Below are positions 18,251 through 26,169 of a stretch of 64,000 bases of DNA, piece by piece. The notes under the pieces were generated by a model that was given only the letters and a program-made list of their open reading frames with translations, searched no databases and was not told the DNA's origin. Origin of the DNA: WHSV01 sp050693895 (GTDB taxonomy: Bacteria > Actinomycetota > CADDZG01 > WHSQ01); NCBI GenBank assembly GCA_050693895.1, contig JBOGWS010000076.1, positions 54,144 to 118,143 on the forward strand. Reading direction: 5' to 3'. Each line of letters begins with the position of its first letter. The first letter of the stretch is position 1. Made by a program: the position numbers and the translations under genes.

Positions 18251-19268
18251 AGGATCCCTCCACTTCGCTCCGGGGGTTGGGAACGAGATGAATCCAGACG
18301 GTTCCCGGAGCAAGCACCATGTCATCGCCCTCCCGGGTCTTGAAGACCACGGGGTCGTCCACATTCTCGCGCTCCCAAGTGCCGCGAATCGCTCGTCCGT
18401 CCCTGAAGAGGGTCGCTTTGCCCGAGCCCGTCTCGTCTGCGATCTCGACGGACGGTGTTCCGGTGACATCGACGATCTTGCTGAGATTTACGGTGTGTTC
18501 TTCGACGATCACGTTCTCGACTCCCACCTGGCCGTGGCCCTCGGCCTCAAACGGAGCTCCTGCTTGCGAGCGCGCGTAGCGCTCGCCGTTGAACTCGTAG
18601 GACACGGTGGTCGAGGACGAGAAGTTGATCGTCACGTTGCGAGCCGGCCGGGTGCGCCCGTTGTCGTCGATGCTCCCGAAATCGAGTTCTGTTCGCGGCA
18701 CGTCGCTGAACTCCTTCAGGCCGATCTTCCTGAGCCTTCCGCTGTGGCCGTAAAGGGTGTGCTCCGATGCGATTCCCTCGCGCGGGACCCGTTGCATCGC
18801 GTTTCCTGCATTGGTCTCGTCCACCTGAACGATGTCGTTCTCGGACAAGTGGTTCACCACCGCCTCGTTGCCTCCGGAGAACGCGAGGATTCTCGTTGAC
18901 GGCAACATGATGGACGCGTCGATCAAGCGCGCACTGCGAATCGGACCCGCCTTGGGCGTGTCCCCGCAGTGGTAGATGGCCATGAAACGAGTCACTCCGC
19001 CCTCGACCAACTCCTCGTACACGAGATCGGCATCCTCGAGCCCCGACAGCGGGTACGCGACGGGCGCGTTCTCGATCTTGACGGCAATCGCCGGGCGCTC
19101 GAGGAGTTCCTCGTCACGAGGTTCCTCACCCGTGAAGGGACACTTCGACGGAGCAAGTGCTCCACCGATGACAGGTATGTCTTCTTTGTCGGCGAGGGCG
19201 ACATAAACGCCACCAGCAACCAGCACTACAACGACGCCGACGATCGCGGCCTTTACCTTCGTGGACAA
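18234..19268 (-). CDS. DUF3048 (YerB-like) membrane-anchored protein, first copy
   Basis: A 344-residue protein with an N-terminal membrane helix (VKAAIVGVVVVLVAGGVYVAL) but no lipobox Cys, so it is probably anchored and faces outward. The DUF3048 features are CPFTGEEP, ERPAIAVKIEN, SGLEDADLVYEELVEGG and, near the end, RGTWER and GTVWIHLVP. Family function is unknown. It shares its pattern with the lipoprotein copy encoded directly downstream. The 209 bases upstream carry no gene; a weak stem (GCTCGG/CCGAGC) is the only structure I see there. Confidence 0.88.
   Translation of the reverse strand: MSTKVKAAIVGVVVVLVAGGVYVALADKEDIPVIGGALAPSKCPFTGEEPRDEELLERPAIAVKIENAPVAYPLSGLEDADLVYEELVEGGVTRFMAIYHCGDTPKAGPIRSARLIDASIMLPSTRILAFSGGNEAVVNHLSENDIVQVDETNAGNAMQRVPREGIASEHTLYGHSGRLRKIGLKEFSDVPRTELDFGSIDDNGRTRPARNVTINFSSSTTVSYEFNGERYARSQAGAPFEAEGHGQVGVENVIVEEHTVNLSKIVDVTGTPSVEIADETGSGKATLFRDGRAIRGTWERENVDDPVVFKTREGDDMVLAPGTVWIHLVPNPRSEVEGSFDFGG
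18256..18261 (-). promoter_or_regulatory. ribosome binding site that sets a TTG start
   Basis: GGAGGG on the minus strand, inside the 3' end of the upstream DUF3048 gene, with 5 bases to TTG 18250. It decides the start of the second DUF3048 copy and explains why no ATG or GTG is needed. Confidence 0.7.
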
Positions 19269-19477
19269 CCCGCGCGTCCTCCTTGAATCACGTTCGATTG
19301 ATGTCCGGACTCGACCGGCTAGGTTCTGGCAGCTCGGTCCTGTCTCTCGGCTGCATCCCGGTTTGGTCTCGTTCGCAGCAACCCGATTTCAGGGCGGCTC
19401 GGCGCCCGTTCGGCTCGGTGCAAGCTAACACGGCCGAGCGATGAGAAGCGGCAATATGCCTGTCGGTTCCTGCCGAA

Positions 19478-20209
19478 CTAGAGATCGATGAGGGCCGAGA
19501 TTCGCCCCTCGGAGGGCGCGTGCGAAGGCCCTTCTGCGACGAACCACAGGGGCGCGAACCTGCCCGGGCGCGGCCGACATCGCTCGATCGCAGACGCAAG
19601 GGCGGGGGGATATCGCGTGACACTGGCGGTCAAGACATCATCCGAGCCTCCCGTCAGGCCGCCGAGTCCGGCCCCGAGAGGTCCCATGGCCAGGCCCACC
19701 TGAGCGGCTGCGACCTGGTTTGATGCGACGCGCACGAGGCAGTGTGCGAGGACGGCCTCCAGCTCGGTGCGGCTGAAATCCCTGGCCAGATCCGCCGTTA
19801 CGACGACGACGTGACCCGAGCGCTTGGCCACAAACGCGTTGGGTCCAGGCTCATCCGTTACGAGCAGGTCCGGCGGCGGGATTCCGAGGTCGCTCGCCAG
19901 TCCCTGGACCAGGTTCTCGAGCCGGGCCAGTTCGCCGGGTCGCCCGGGGTGCGCCCCCACCGCCCGCAGCGCCCTGGACCCCTGCGATCGGACCCAGGCG
20001 GCGACCGCGAGACAGTAGAGCGCGCTAAGCGCCCCAACCAGGAGCGGAGCCACGCCGGCGGGCACGAGGAACAGCAACAGGACCGGAAGAACCCCGAAGA
20101 GAGCGACCAGCCTCCACGCTCGCGCCCCGGCCCCCGGCACGGTTACACGATCCTGGCCCCAGTCGGGCAACGACGATCCTGTGTGTTGATCCTCCATGCT
20201 CCCCATCAT
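19478..20209 (-). CDS. catalytically degenerate M48-like membrane protein
   Basis: A 243-residue protein with two adjacent membrane helices (about 33-72) followed by an M48 (HtpX/Ste24-like) domain: LASDLGIPPPDLLV, PNAFVAKR and the helix LEAVLAHCLVRV. In true M48 peptidases this helix reads HExxH; here it is HCLVR (156-160), so both the catalytic Glu and the second zinc His are gone. It is therefore a pseudo-peptidase, perhaps structural or regulatory. It overlaps pimA by 4 bases (ATGA), so is translated with the PIM genes. A second start at 20197 has a GGGGAG before it. Confidence 0.8.
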   Translation of the reverse strand: MMGSMEDQHTGSSLPDWGQDRVTVPGAGARAWRLVALFGVLPVLLLFLVPAGVAPLLVGALSALYCLAVAAWVRSQGSRALRAVGAHPGRPGELARLENLVQGLASDLGIPPPDLLVTDEPGPNAFVAKRSGHVVVVTADLARDFSRTELEAVLAHCLVRVASNQVAAAQVGLAMGPLGAGLGGLTGGSDDVLTASVTRYPPALASAIERCRPRPGRFAPLWFVAEGPSHAPSEGRISALIDL

Positions 20210-21318
20210 CGCCCGGGAGCGGCAATGGCCCGAACGTAGACGTCCTCGAGGCGCTCGGCGAGGCGGGGCCAGTCAAAGCGATCCGCCACCGACCTCCCCG
20301 ATTCGCTCATGCGCCGGGCACGGTGTTCGTCGGTCAGCACCTCTCTCAGCGCGTCCGCGAGGCGGCCGGAGTCACCCGGCGGCACGAGCGCGGCCGCGTC
20401 CTCGGCGACGGCCCGGAAGCCCGCCAGGTCCGAGCACACCACCGGTGTTCCTGCCGCCATCGCCTCGATGAGCACTATTCCAAACGATTCGCCTCCCAGA
20501 GCCGGCGCGCAGTAAGCGTCGGCCGAACGAAAGATTCCCGCTTTGAGGTCGTCGTGGACACCGCCGATGAACTGCGCATCGACGTCGAGTCGCGCGGCGA
20601 GAGAGCGACAGGCCCGTTCCTCGGGACCCGTGCCGACGATGACAAGCTTGGTCTCGAGATCGCGCAGCCGGGTCATTGCCTGGATCAGGACCTCGAGTCC
20701 CTTGCGGCGCTCGAAACGCCCGAGAAACAACACCTTTCGCCCGGCCCCCAGATCGACCAAAGGAGCCGTTGTGTAGCGCGCCACCTCGACCCCGTTCGGA
20801 ATCTGCTCGTACTCACCGGGGAAGTAACGGCCGATGAGGTCTCGCGCCGCGTCGGAGACCACGATTCGGACGCGCAGTCGATCGATCGCTCCCTTGAGGA
20901 AGGGGCGCGCCGTCCAATAGGCCATGCTCGTTTCCGAAGACGCGTGAAACGTCCCGACACAGGGGAAGTGCGCGTTGAGCAGTGCCAGGCCGCTCAGGCT
21001 CGGGATCAGCGGCTCGTGGAGGTGTACGACGTCGGGCCTCAGGTCCGCGAGCGTCCGCCGGATTCCCGCGGCCGCCACCGGACCGAACGCGATCGGAGCG
21101 ATCGAGCCGTTCGCGGGGATCGAAACGGCGCGGCCAACGCGCACGGCCTCGTCGACCTGGTCGAGGTCACCGGGAAGCTTGGGCTTCAGCCACGTCCTGG
21201 GAGCGATAACGGTGACGTCGTGGCCGCGGTCCCGCAGTGTCGCCGCCTGGGCTCGGACATGGGTTTGGACGCCCCCGAAACGATCCCAGGCGTAGGGGCA
21301 CACGATGGCGATCCTCAT
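20206..21318 (-). CDS. pimA: GT4 glycosyltransferase, phosphatidylinositol mannosyltransferase PimA-like
   Basis: Transfers the first mannose from GDP-mannose to phosphatidylinositol at the inner face of the membrane. GT-B fold, 370 residues: N-terminal MRIAIVCPYAWDRFGGVQTH, a LHEPLIPS segment, and the C-terminal donor site LFLGRFERRKG and PALGGESFGIVLIEAMAAGTPV. The start at 21318 makes an ATGA overlap with the upstream acyltransferase. The placement after PIP synthase and PIM acyltransferase is the conserved actinobacterial order and supports the assignment over other GT4 enzymes. Confidence 0.9.
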   Translation of the reverse strand: MRIAIVCPYAWDRFGGVQTHVRAQAATLRDRGHDVTVIAPRTWLKPKLPGDLDQVDEAVRVGRAVSIPANGSIAPIAFGPVAAAGIRRTLADLRPDVVHLHEPLIPSLSGLALLNAHFPCVGTFHASSETSMAYWTARPFLKGAIDRLRVRIVVSDAARDLIGRYFPGEYEQIPNGVEVARYTTAPLVDLGAGRKVLFLGRFERRKGLEVLIQAMTRLRDLETKLVIVGTGPEERACRSLAARLDVDAQFIGGVHDDLKAGIFRSADAYCAPALGGESFGIVLIEAMAAGTPVVCSDLAGFRAVAEDAAALVPPGDSGRLADALREVLTDEHRARRMSESGRSVADRFDWPRLAERLEDVYVRAIAAPGR

Positions 21319-22250
21319 GACTTCTTCGCTCGCACTCGATCCTCCACCCAGAAGGGTTGGAAGACGTGCCACTCCTCCGGTCGCCGGGCGATCAACTCCT
21401 CGAGCTTTGAGCCGACCCGCTGCGTGAGTTCGGCGATCGAGGAGGGCCCTGCGTCGTCCGGCAGCTCGATCGGCGTAGAGATGTCTGCGCTCCATCCCCT
21501 CTTGCCGTCACTCAGAATCTCCCCGTAGACGCCGGCGACCAGAATCGGAACGCCGGTCTTGAGCGCGATGGAGGCCGCGCCGCCCGGCAGCGTCGCGGGG
21601 GCTCCGAAGAAATCCACCTCGATGCCGGTTCCCTTGAGGTCGCGATCACCCACGAGGGCCACCACCGCACCTTCGTTGACCTCTTTGATGAGCGCGCGCG
21701 TCACTCCCACCTGGGCGGGGTGAATGCGCATGCCCAGTCTCGAGCGATGCTCCACGAAGAACTCGAACATGCGACGGGGACGAAGGACCTCGGCGACCGT
21801 CACCAGAAGATTCCCGCGCGCGCCCACCCAGGCCCCCGCTGCGTCCCAGTTGCCGAGGTGCCCCACGACGACGATGGCCCCCTTCCCGCGCGCGAGCACT
21901 CCGTCGAGGTTCTCCTGGCCCGTTGCCTGAAAGCGCTCGAGGAAGAACTCCCTGCCCTCGCGCACGAGCCGGAAGGTCTCGAGCCAGTAGCGGGCGTAAG
22001 ACCGGTAGGCATCGACCACCAGAGCCTGGGTCTCGCGCGCATCCGCCGGCCGTCCCGTGATGCGGGCGATGTTTCGTGCGACCTGGTCCCGCCTCTTGCT
22101 GCGACGAGCGGCCGCCGAGCCGAGACCGCTGGCAAGCCCGTAGGCCCAGGACTCTGGAATCGCGAGCGCGAGACGACTGAAGGCGACGTAGGCGTAGTAG
22201 ACGAGCTGTAGGAGCCGGCCCTCGCCCTCGGGACGCCTAGTGGTCCGCAC
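21315..22250 (-). CDS. phosphatidylinositol mannoside acyltransferase (PatA-like, LpxL/HtrB family)
   Basis: Attaches an acyl chain to the mannose of PIMs. The 311 residues show the LABLAT family motif HxxxxD in VVVGHLGNWDAAG (near residue 130), plus GDRDLKGTGIEVDFFG and the ELPDDAG segment before the conserved C-terminal HVFQPFW. A hydrophobic N-terminal stretch suggests membrane association. GTG start; it overlaps the PIP synthase gene by 14 bases. Confidence 0.9.
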   Translation of the reverse strand: MRTTRRPEGEGRLLQLVYYAYVAFSRLALAIPESWAYGLASGLGSAAARRSKRRDQVARNIARITGRPADARETQALVVDAYRSYARYWLETFRLVREGREFFLERFQATGQENLDGVLARGKGAIVVVGHLGNWDAAGAWVGARGNLLVTVAEVLRPRRMFEFFVEHRSRLGMRIHPAQVGVTRALIKEVNEGAVVALVGDRDLKGTGIEVDFFGAPATLPGGAASIALKTGVPILVAGVYGEILSDGKRGWSADISTPIELPDDAGPSSIAELTQRVGSKLEELIARRPEEWHVFQPFWVEDRVRAKKS

Positions 22251-22842
22251 CGGCTTGCTTGTAGACGTGGGCGATTCGTTGCACGAGCGTGACGAGCGAG
22301 GCCAGCGCCAGCACCACCAATGCGGCGGGGAGCAGCGCGTTGAACACGAGCGCCAGGATCATGATGATCAATCGTTCGGCACGCTCGATGAGGCCGACGT
22401 TGCCGTCCAGCCCCAGGCCCTCGGCCCGCGCCTTTGCGTAACTGACAAGAAGCGACAGCACCAGGGTGATCAGAGCGAGGGCCGCCACCCATTGCTGGTC
22501 GGCACGCTCGGGCGTCGGATCGGCCAGGTAGAGCCAGGCGATCGGTAGGAACACGAGTGCGTCGGAGAGCCGGTCCATCGTGGAGTCCAGGAACGCGCCG
22601 AACTTCGTCGTCAGGCCCCGCGCCTTAGCCACAGCCCCGTCGACGGTGTCGAGGAGAGCCGCCGCGAAGAGCACGAACCCGGCTCCGACCAGACGATCTG
22701 TCACGATCAGATAAGACGCGACCCCCTGGACCACAACGCCGAGCATGGTGATCTGGTTCGGCGTGATGCCGCGTCGGCCCACGAAGCCGCCGACGGGCTT
22801 CATGCCCCTGTCCCAGATGCCGCGGATCTTTGCGTTGAGCAC
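22237..22842 (-). CDS. pgsA: CDP-alcohol phosphatidyltransferase, phosphatidylinositol phosphate synthase
   Basis: Membrane enzyme that joins CDP-diacylglycerol and inositol phosphate to start PIM synthesis. The 201 residues contain the CDP-AP signature with its four Asp residues: DTVDG, a Gly-Ala-Phe, then LDSTMD. Where the classical motif has AR after DGxx, this protein has AK, followed by a further AR. About six hydrophobic segments are visible. Position at the head of the PIM genes supports PIP synthase rather than PG phosphate synthase. Confidence 0.92.
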   Translation of the reverse strand: MLNAKIRGIWDRGMKPVGGFVGRRGITPNQITMLGVVVQGVASYLIVTDRLVGAGFVLFAAALLDTVDGAVAKARGLTTKFGAFLDSTMDRLSDALVFLPIAWLYLADPTPERADQQWVAALALITLVLSLLVSYAKARAEGLGLDGNVGLIERAERLIIMILALVFNALLPAALVVLALASLVTLVQRIAHVYKQAGADH

Positions 22843-22986
22843 GGGCGCATCCTAGTAGAGCGCTCTGGCTCGCTCCCCCGCCCGCTTCGACGCATCCTGC
22901 GATTACCATGACCATTCGAGGCAAACCACCGATGGCTCCATCACAGCGCTGTAGAACGAAAATGGGTTTGGAAACGGGGGAAGAGC

Positions 22987-25062
22987 GTGAAGAGTTACGC
23001 CACGGAGAACATCCGCAACATCGTCCTCGTCGGCCACGGGGGATCCGGCAAGACCTCTCTGGCCGAGGCAATGCTGTATCGCTCGGGAGCGACGACGAGG
23101 ATCGGAAAGATCTCCGAGGGCAACACCGTGAGCGACTTCGACGACGAAGAGATCCGACGCCAGATCTCGGTGTCGACCTCGCTGCTGCCGGTCGAATGGG
23201 ACGGCCACAAGATCAACGTGCTCGACGCGCCCGGTTACGCCGATTTCATCGGCGAGATGCGCTCGGCGATGCGGGTAGCGGATCTCGCCGTGTTCGTCGT
23301 CTCGGCCGTGGAGGGGGTCGAGGTCCAGACGACCGTCGCGTGGAACTACGCGGAGGAACTGGGGCTGCCTCGCATGATCCTCGTCAACAAGGTCGACCGC
23401 GAAAACGCCTCGTTCCGGCGCACCCTGGATCAGATGCGCGAGCTGTGGGGCAAGGCGGTTGCTCCGCTGTCGCTCCCGCTCGGACGCGAGCACGACTTCC
23501 GAGGAATCATCTCGGTCATCGACGCGGAGGCTTTGGAATACGACGACAAGGGGCAGTCGAAACACGCCGAGGTACCCGAGGACCGCAAGGCGAGGCTCGA
23601 CGAGGTTCGGACCGACCTCCTCGACTCCGTTGCGGAAACCTCGGACGATCTGCTGGAGCGCTACCTCGAGGGCGGCGAGATCACACGCGAAGAGATCGTC
23701 AACGCCATCCACGAGGGCATCGATGAGGCCGCCATGTTCCCCGTCATGGTCGGCTCCGCGACTCGGCTGATCGGTATCGACAGGCTGGCCGACGTCATCG
23801 TCAAAGCGGGCCCCTCGCCGCTCGACCGTCCCGCAACGGAAACAATCGAGGGCAAGGTGAGGGAGCCCAAGCCCGACGGACCGATGTCGGCCCTGATCTT
23901 CAAGACACTCTCAGACCCGTACGTCGGAAAGGTCAGTTTCTTCAAGGTCGTTTCGGGCACGCTCACCGCCGACGGCTCGATCCACAACTCGACCCAGAAG
24001 ACCGACGAGCGCACGGGCCACGTCTTCACGATGCGCGGCAAGAACCAGGAGCAGGTCGACCAGGTCGTGGCGGGCGATATCGGTGCTGCCGCCAAACTGG
24101 CCGACGCGAACACGGGCGACACTCTGTCCGACAAGGCGGCGCCGGTCGTCTTTTTACCGATCGAGCCACCCGAGCCACTGCTCCCCAAGGCGATCGAGCC
24201 AAAGACCAAGGGCGACGAGGACAAGCTGATGATCGGCTTGCAACGACTCATCGAAGAGGACCCAACGGTGCGGCTCCAGCGCAACGACGAAACCCACCAG
24301 ACGATCCTGTGGGGGATGGGCGACGCCCATCTGGACGTGATCCTTCACCGGCTCAAGGACAAGTTCTCGGTCGCGGTCGAAGAGGTCCCGCTCAAGGTTC
24401 CCTACCGGACGACGGTGCGCAGCAAGGCCGAGGGTCTCGGGCGTCACGTCAAGCAGTCCGGCGGTCACGGTCAGTACGGAATCTGCAACATCCGGATCGA
24501 GCCTTTGGCGCGAGGCGAGGGCTTCGTCTACGAAGACAAGATTTTCGGTGGGTCGATCCCCCACTCGTTCATTCCGTCGGTCGAAAAGGGAGTCAAGGCG
24601 GCGATGGATCAGGGGGCGGGCACCGGCTTCTCCATGATGGACATCAAGGTCCAGCTCTACGACGGGAAGTACCACTCGGTCGACTCGAACGACTTTGCCT
24701 TCCAGATGGCCGGCTCGCACGCGCTGAAGGACGCGGCCGAGAAAGCGGGCGTTCTCGTGCTGGAGCCGATCTGGCAGCTCGACGTCATGATGCCCGAGGG
24801 ATCCACCGGAGATGTCATGGGCGACCTGCAGAAGCGGCGCGGAATCCCCGAGGGCATCGAAACGGTCGGCGCCGGACGCCAGATCGTGCGGGCGAAGGTC
24901 CCGTTCGGTGAGGCGACCCATTACGCGACCGACCTCCGCTCGCTGACGGGAGGGCAGGGTACGTTCTCGTGGTCTTTCAGCCACTACCAGGAAGTTCCCC
25001 ACGACCTGGCAAACAAGATTCTCGAGGCCGCAAAGGCGGAGAGGGCCGAGGCCCACTCCTAG
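22987..25062 (+). CDS. elongation factor G-like GTPase (EF-G2 type)
   Basis: A 691-residue ribosomal translocase-like GTPase. G1 is GHGGSGKTS (16-24) and not GHxDxGKTT; G3 is DAPGYADF (80-87), so the His that positions the hydrolytic water in EF-Tu and EF-G is Tyr84; G4 is NKVD (134-137). Domains II-V are all present. These features define the EF-G2-like subfamily, whose role is unclear (it need not have GTPase-driven translocation). GTG start after GGGGGAAG. It is encoded against all its neighbours, interrupting the thrS-pgsA series, and its stop codon abuts that of the HEAT gene with no base between (TAG|CTA). Confidence 0.9.
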   Translation: MKSYATENIRNIVLVGHGGSGKTSLAEAMLYRSGATTRIGKISEGNTVSDFDDEEIRRQISVSTSLLPVEWDGHKINVLDAPGYADFIGEMRSAMRVADLAVFVVSAVEGVEVQTTVAWNYAEELGLPRMILVNKVDRENASFRRTLDQMRELWGKAVAPLSLPLGREHDFRGIISVIDAEALEYDDKGQSKHAEVPEDRKARLDEVRTDLLDSVAETSDDLLERYLEGGEITREEIVNAIHEGIDEAAMFPVMVGSATRLIGIDRLADVIVKAGPSPLDRPATETIEGKVREPKPDGPMSALIFKTLSDPYVGKVSFFKVVSGTLTADGSIHNSTQKTDERTGHVFTMRGKNQEQVDQVVAGDIGAAAKLADANTGDTLSDKAAPVVFLPIEPPEPLLPKAIEPKTKGDEDKLMIGLQRLIEEDPTVRLQRNDETHQTILWGMGDAHLDVILHRLKDKFSVAVEEVPLKVPYRTTVRSKAEGLGRHVKQSGGHGQYGICNIRIEPLARGEGFVYEDKIFGGSIPHSFIPSVEKGVKAAMDQGAGTGFSMMDIKVQLYDGKYHSVDSNDFAFQMAGSHALKDAAEKAGVLVLEPIWQLDVMMPEGSTGDVMGDLQKRRGIPEGIETVGAGRQIVRAKVPFGEATHYATDLRSLTGGQGTFSWSFSHYQEVPHDLANKILEAAKAERAEAHS

Positions 25063-25623
25063 CTAGCCCGAATCGTCCTCGAGTCTTCTGACGGCGCCCT
25101 GCGCGGCCCTCCGAACCTCGCGCTCACGGTCCTCGGACGCGGCCCGGCGGAGTGGCTCGACTCCTCTTCGATCGCCGAGCTCCCCCAGCGATGACGCTGC
25201 CGCCTCGCGCACCATGCCCTCGGGATCGTCGGCAAGGACAGCTCCCAACCGAAGGACCACTCGCTCCTCGGGAAACCGCCCGAGCAGAGTTACCGCGAAC
25301 ACGCGCACGATCCACTCGGAGTCGTCCGCGGCGGCCATCAGGTGTTCCACCGTGTCGTCCCAGCGAAGCTCCGCCAATGCGAACAGAGCGGCGGAGCGAA
25401 CCTCGGGGTTCGGGTCGTGGGTCGCGCTGGTCAACGCCGAGTGAGCGGCGTCCCCGTGCCGCGCCTCGATCTCGTCGGCCAACCGCGGCAATTCGTGGGC
25501 CGCATCCGCTCGATCCTTGGCGGGGTCCGGACCGGTGATCATCGCGATGAGCCCGGCCGCGTCGCCCGCCTTCGCTAGTTGACGAACCTTGCTCTGAGCC
25601 TTGCTCTTCCTGAACAGTGCCAC
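25063..25623 (-). CDS. HEAT-repeat protein
   Basis: A 186-residue helical repeat protein. At least three HEAT units are visible, each with the D-P-x-V-R-x-A-A pattern: DPNPEVRSAALFALAEL, EWIVRVFAVTLLG and DPEGMVREAAASSLGELG. Such proteins are scaffolds or phycobilin-lyase-like; no catalytic site is seen. It starts 3 bases after the HIT gene stop, so belongs to the thrS-HIT transcript. Confidence 0.8.
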   Translation of the reverse strand: MALFRKSKAQSKVRQLAKAGDAAGLIAMITGPDPAKDRADAAHELPRLADEIEARHGDAAHSALTSATHDPNPEVRSAALFALAELRWDDTVEHLMAAADDSEWIVRVFAVTLLGRFPEERVVLRLGAVLADDPEGMVREAAASSLGELGDRRGVEPLRRAASEDREREVRRAAQGAVRRLEDDSG

Positions 25624-25626
25624 GCG

Positions 25627-26157
25627 TCAGTACGGGTCTGAGGTCGCGCCACCCGGCAGCCGGGCGAACCTCGGGCGGAGCTTGGCATCGGTCTGTTCGA
25701 TCATCTCCGGCAGCACCTTCGTCTTACCGACCACCGGCATGAAGTTCGTGTCACCGCCCCAGCGAGGCACGACGTGCATGTGGATGTGGCCCGGGATGCC
25801 GGCACCCGCAACCGTTCCGAGGTTCATGCCGACGTTGAAGCCGTGTGCGTTCATTGCGTCCCGGATGATGGCCACCGACTCGGACGTCAGCGACATCATC
25901 TCGGCTCGTTCATCGCCCTCGAGCTCGCAGATGTCGCCGACATGGCGGAACGGCGCAACCATCAGGTGGCCGGTGTTGTAGGGGAAGGCGTTGAGGATGA
26001 CAAAGGTTCGCGCGCCCCGGTAGAGGATCCGCGCCTCGTGGTCATCTCCCTGTTCGAGGTGGTCGCAGAAGATGCAGCCGTCGCTCTCACCCGCGGTCGT
26101 CACGTACTCGCTTCTCCACGGTGTCCATAGTCGCTCCAGGCCCTCGTCCGATTCCAC
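25627..26157 (-). CDS. HIT-family hydrolase/phosphorylase
   Basis: Nucleotide-binding protein of 176 residues with the histidine triad HIHMHVVPRW near 125 and the N-terminal zinc-type CIFC. In actinobacteria the orthologue beside thrS and pgsA acts on Ap4A-type dinucleotides; that activity is inferred by position and family. The WTPWRSEY start is typical. It begins 12 bases after the thrS stop. Confidence 0.93.
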   Translation of the reverse strand: MESDEGLERLWTPWRSEYVTTAGESDGCIFCDHLEQGDDHEARILYRGARTFVILNAFPYNTGHLMVAPFRHVGDICELEGDERAEMMSLTSESVAIIRDAMNAHGFNVGMNLGTVAGAGIPGHIHMHVVPRWGGDTNFMPVVGKTKVLPEMIEQTDAKLRPRFARLPGGATSDPY

Positions 26158-26169
26158 GCGGCGCTCCCG

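Noticed and set aside
19269..19477. Minus-strand frame within the gap after the M48-like gene
   Set aside because: Runs into the M48 gene in another frame, Arg/Ser-rich, no similarity or ribosome binding site.
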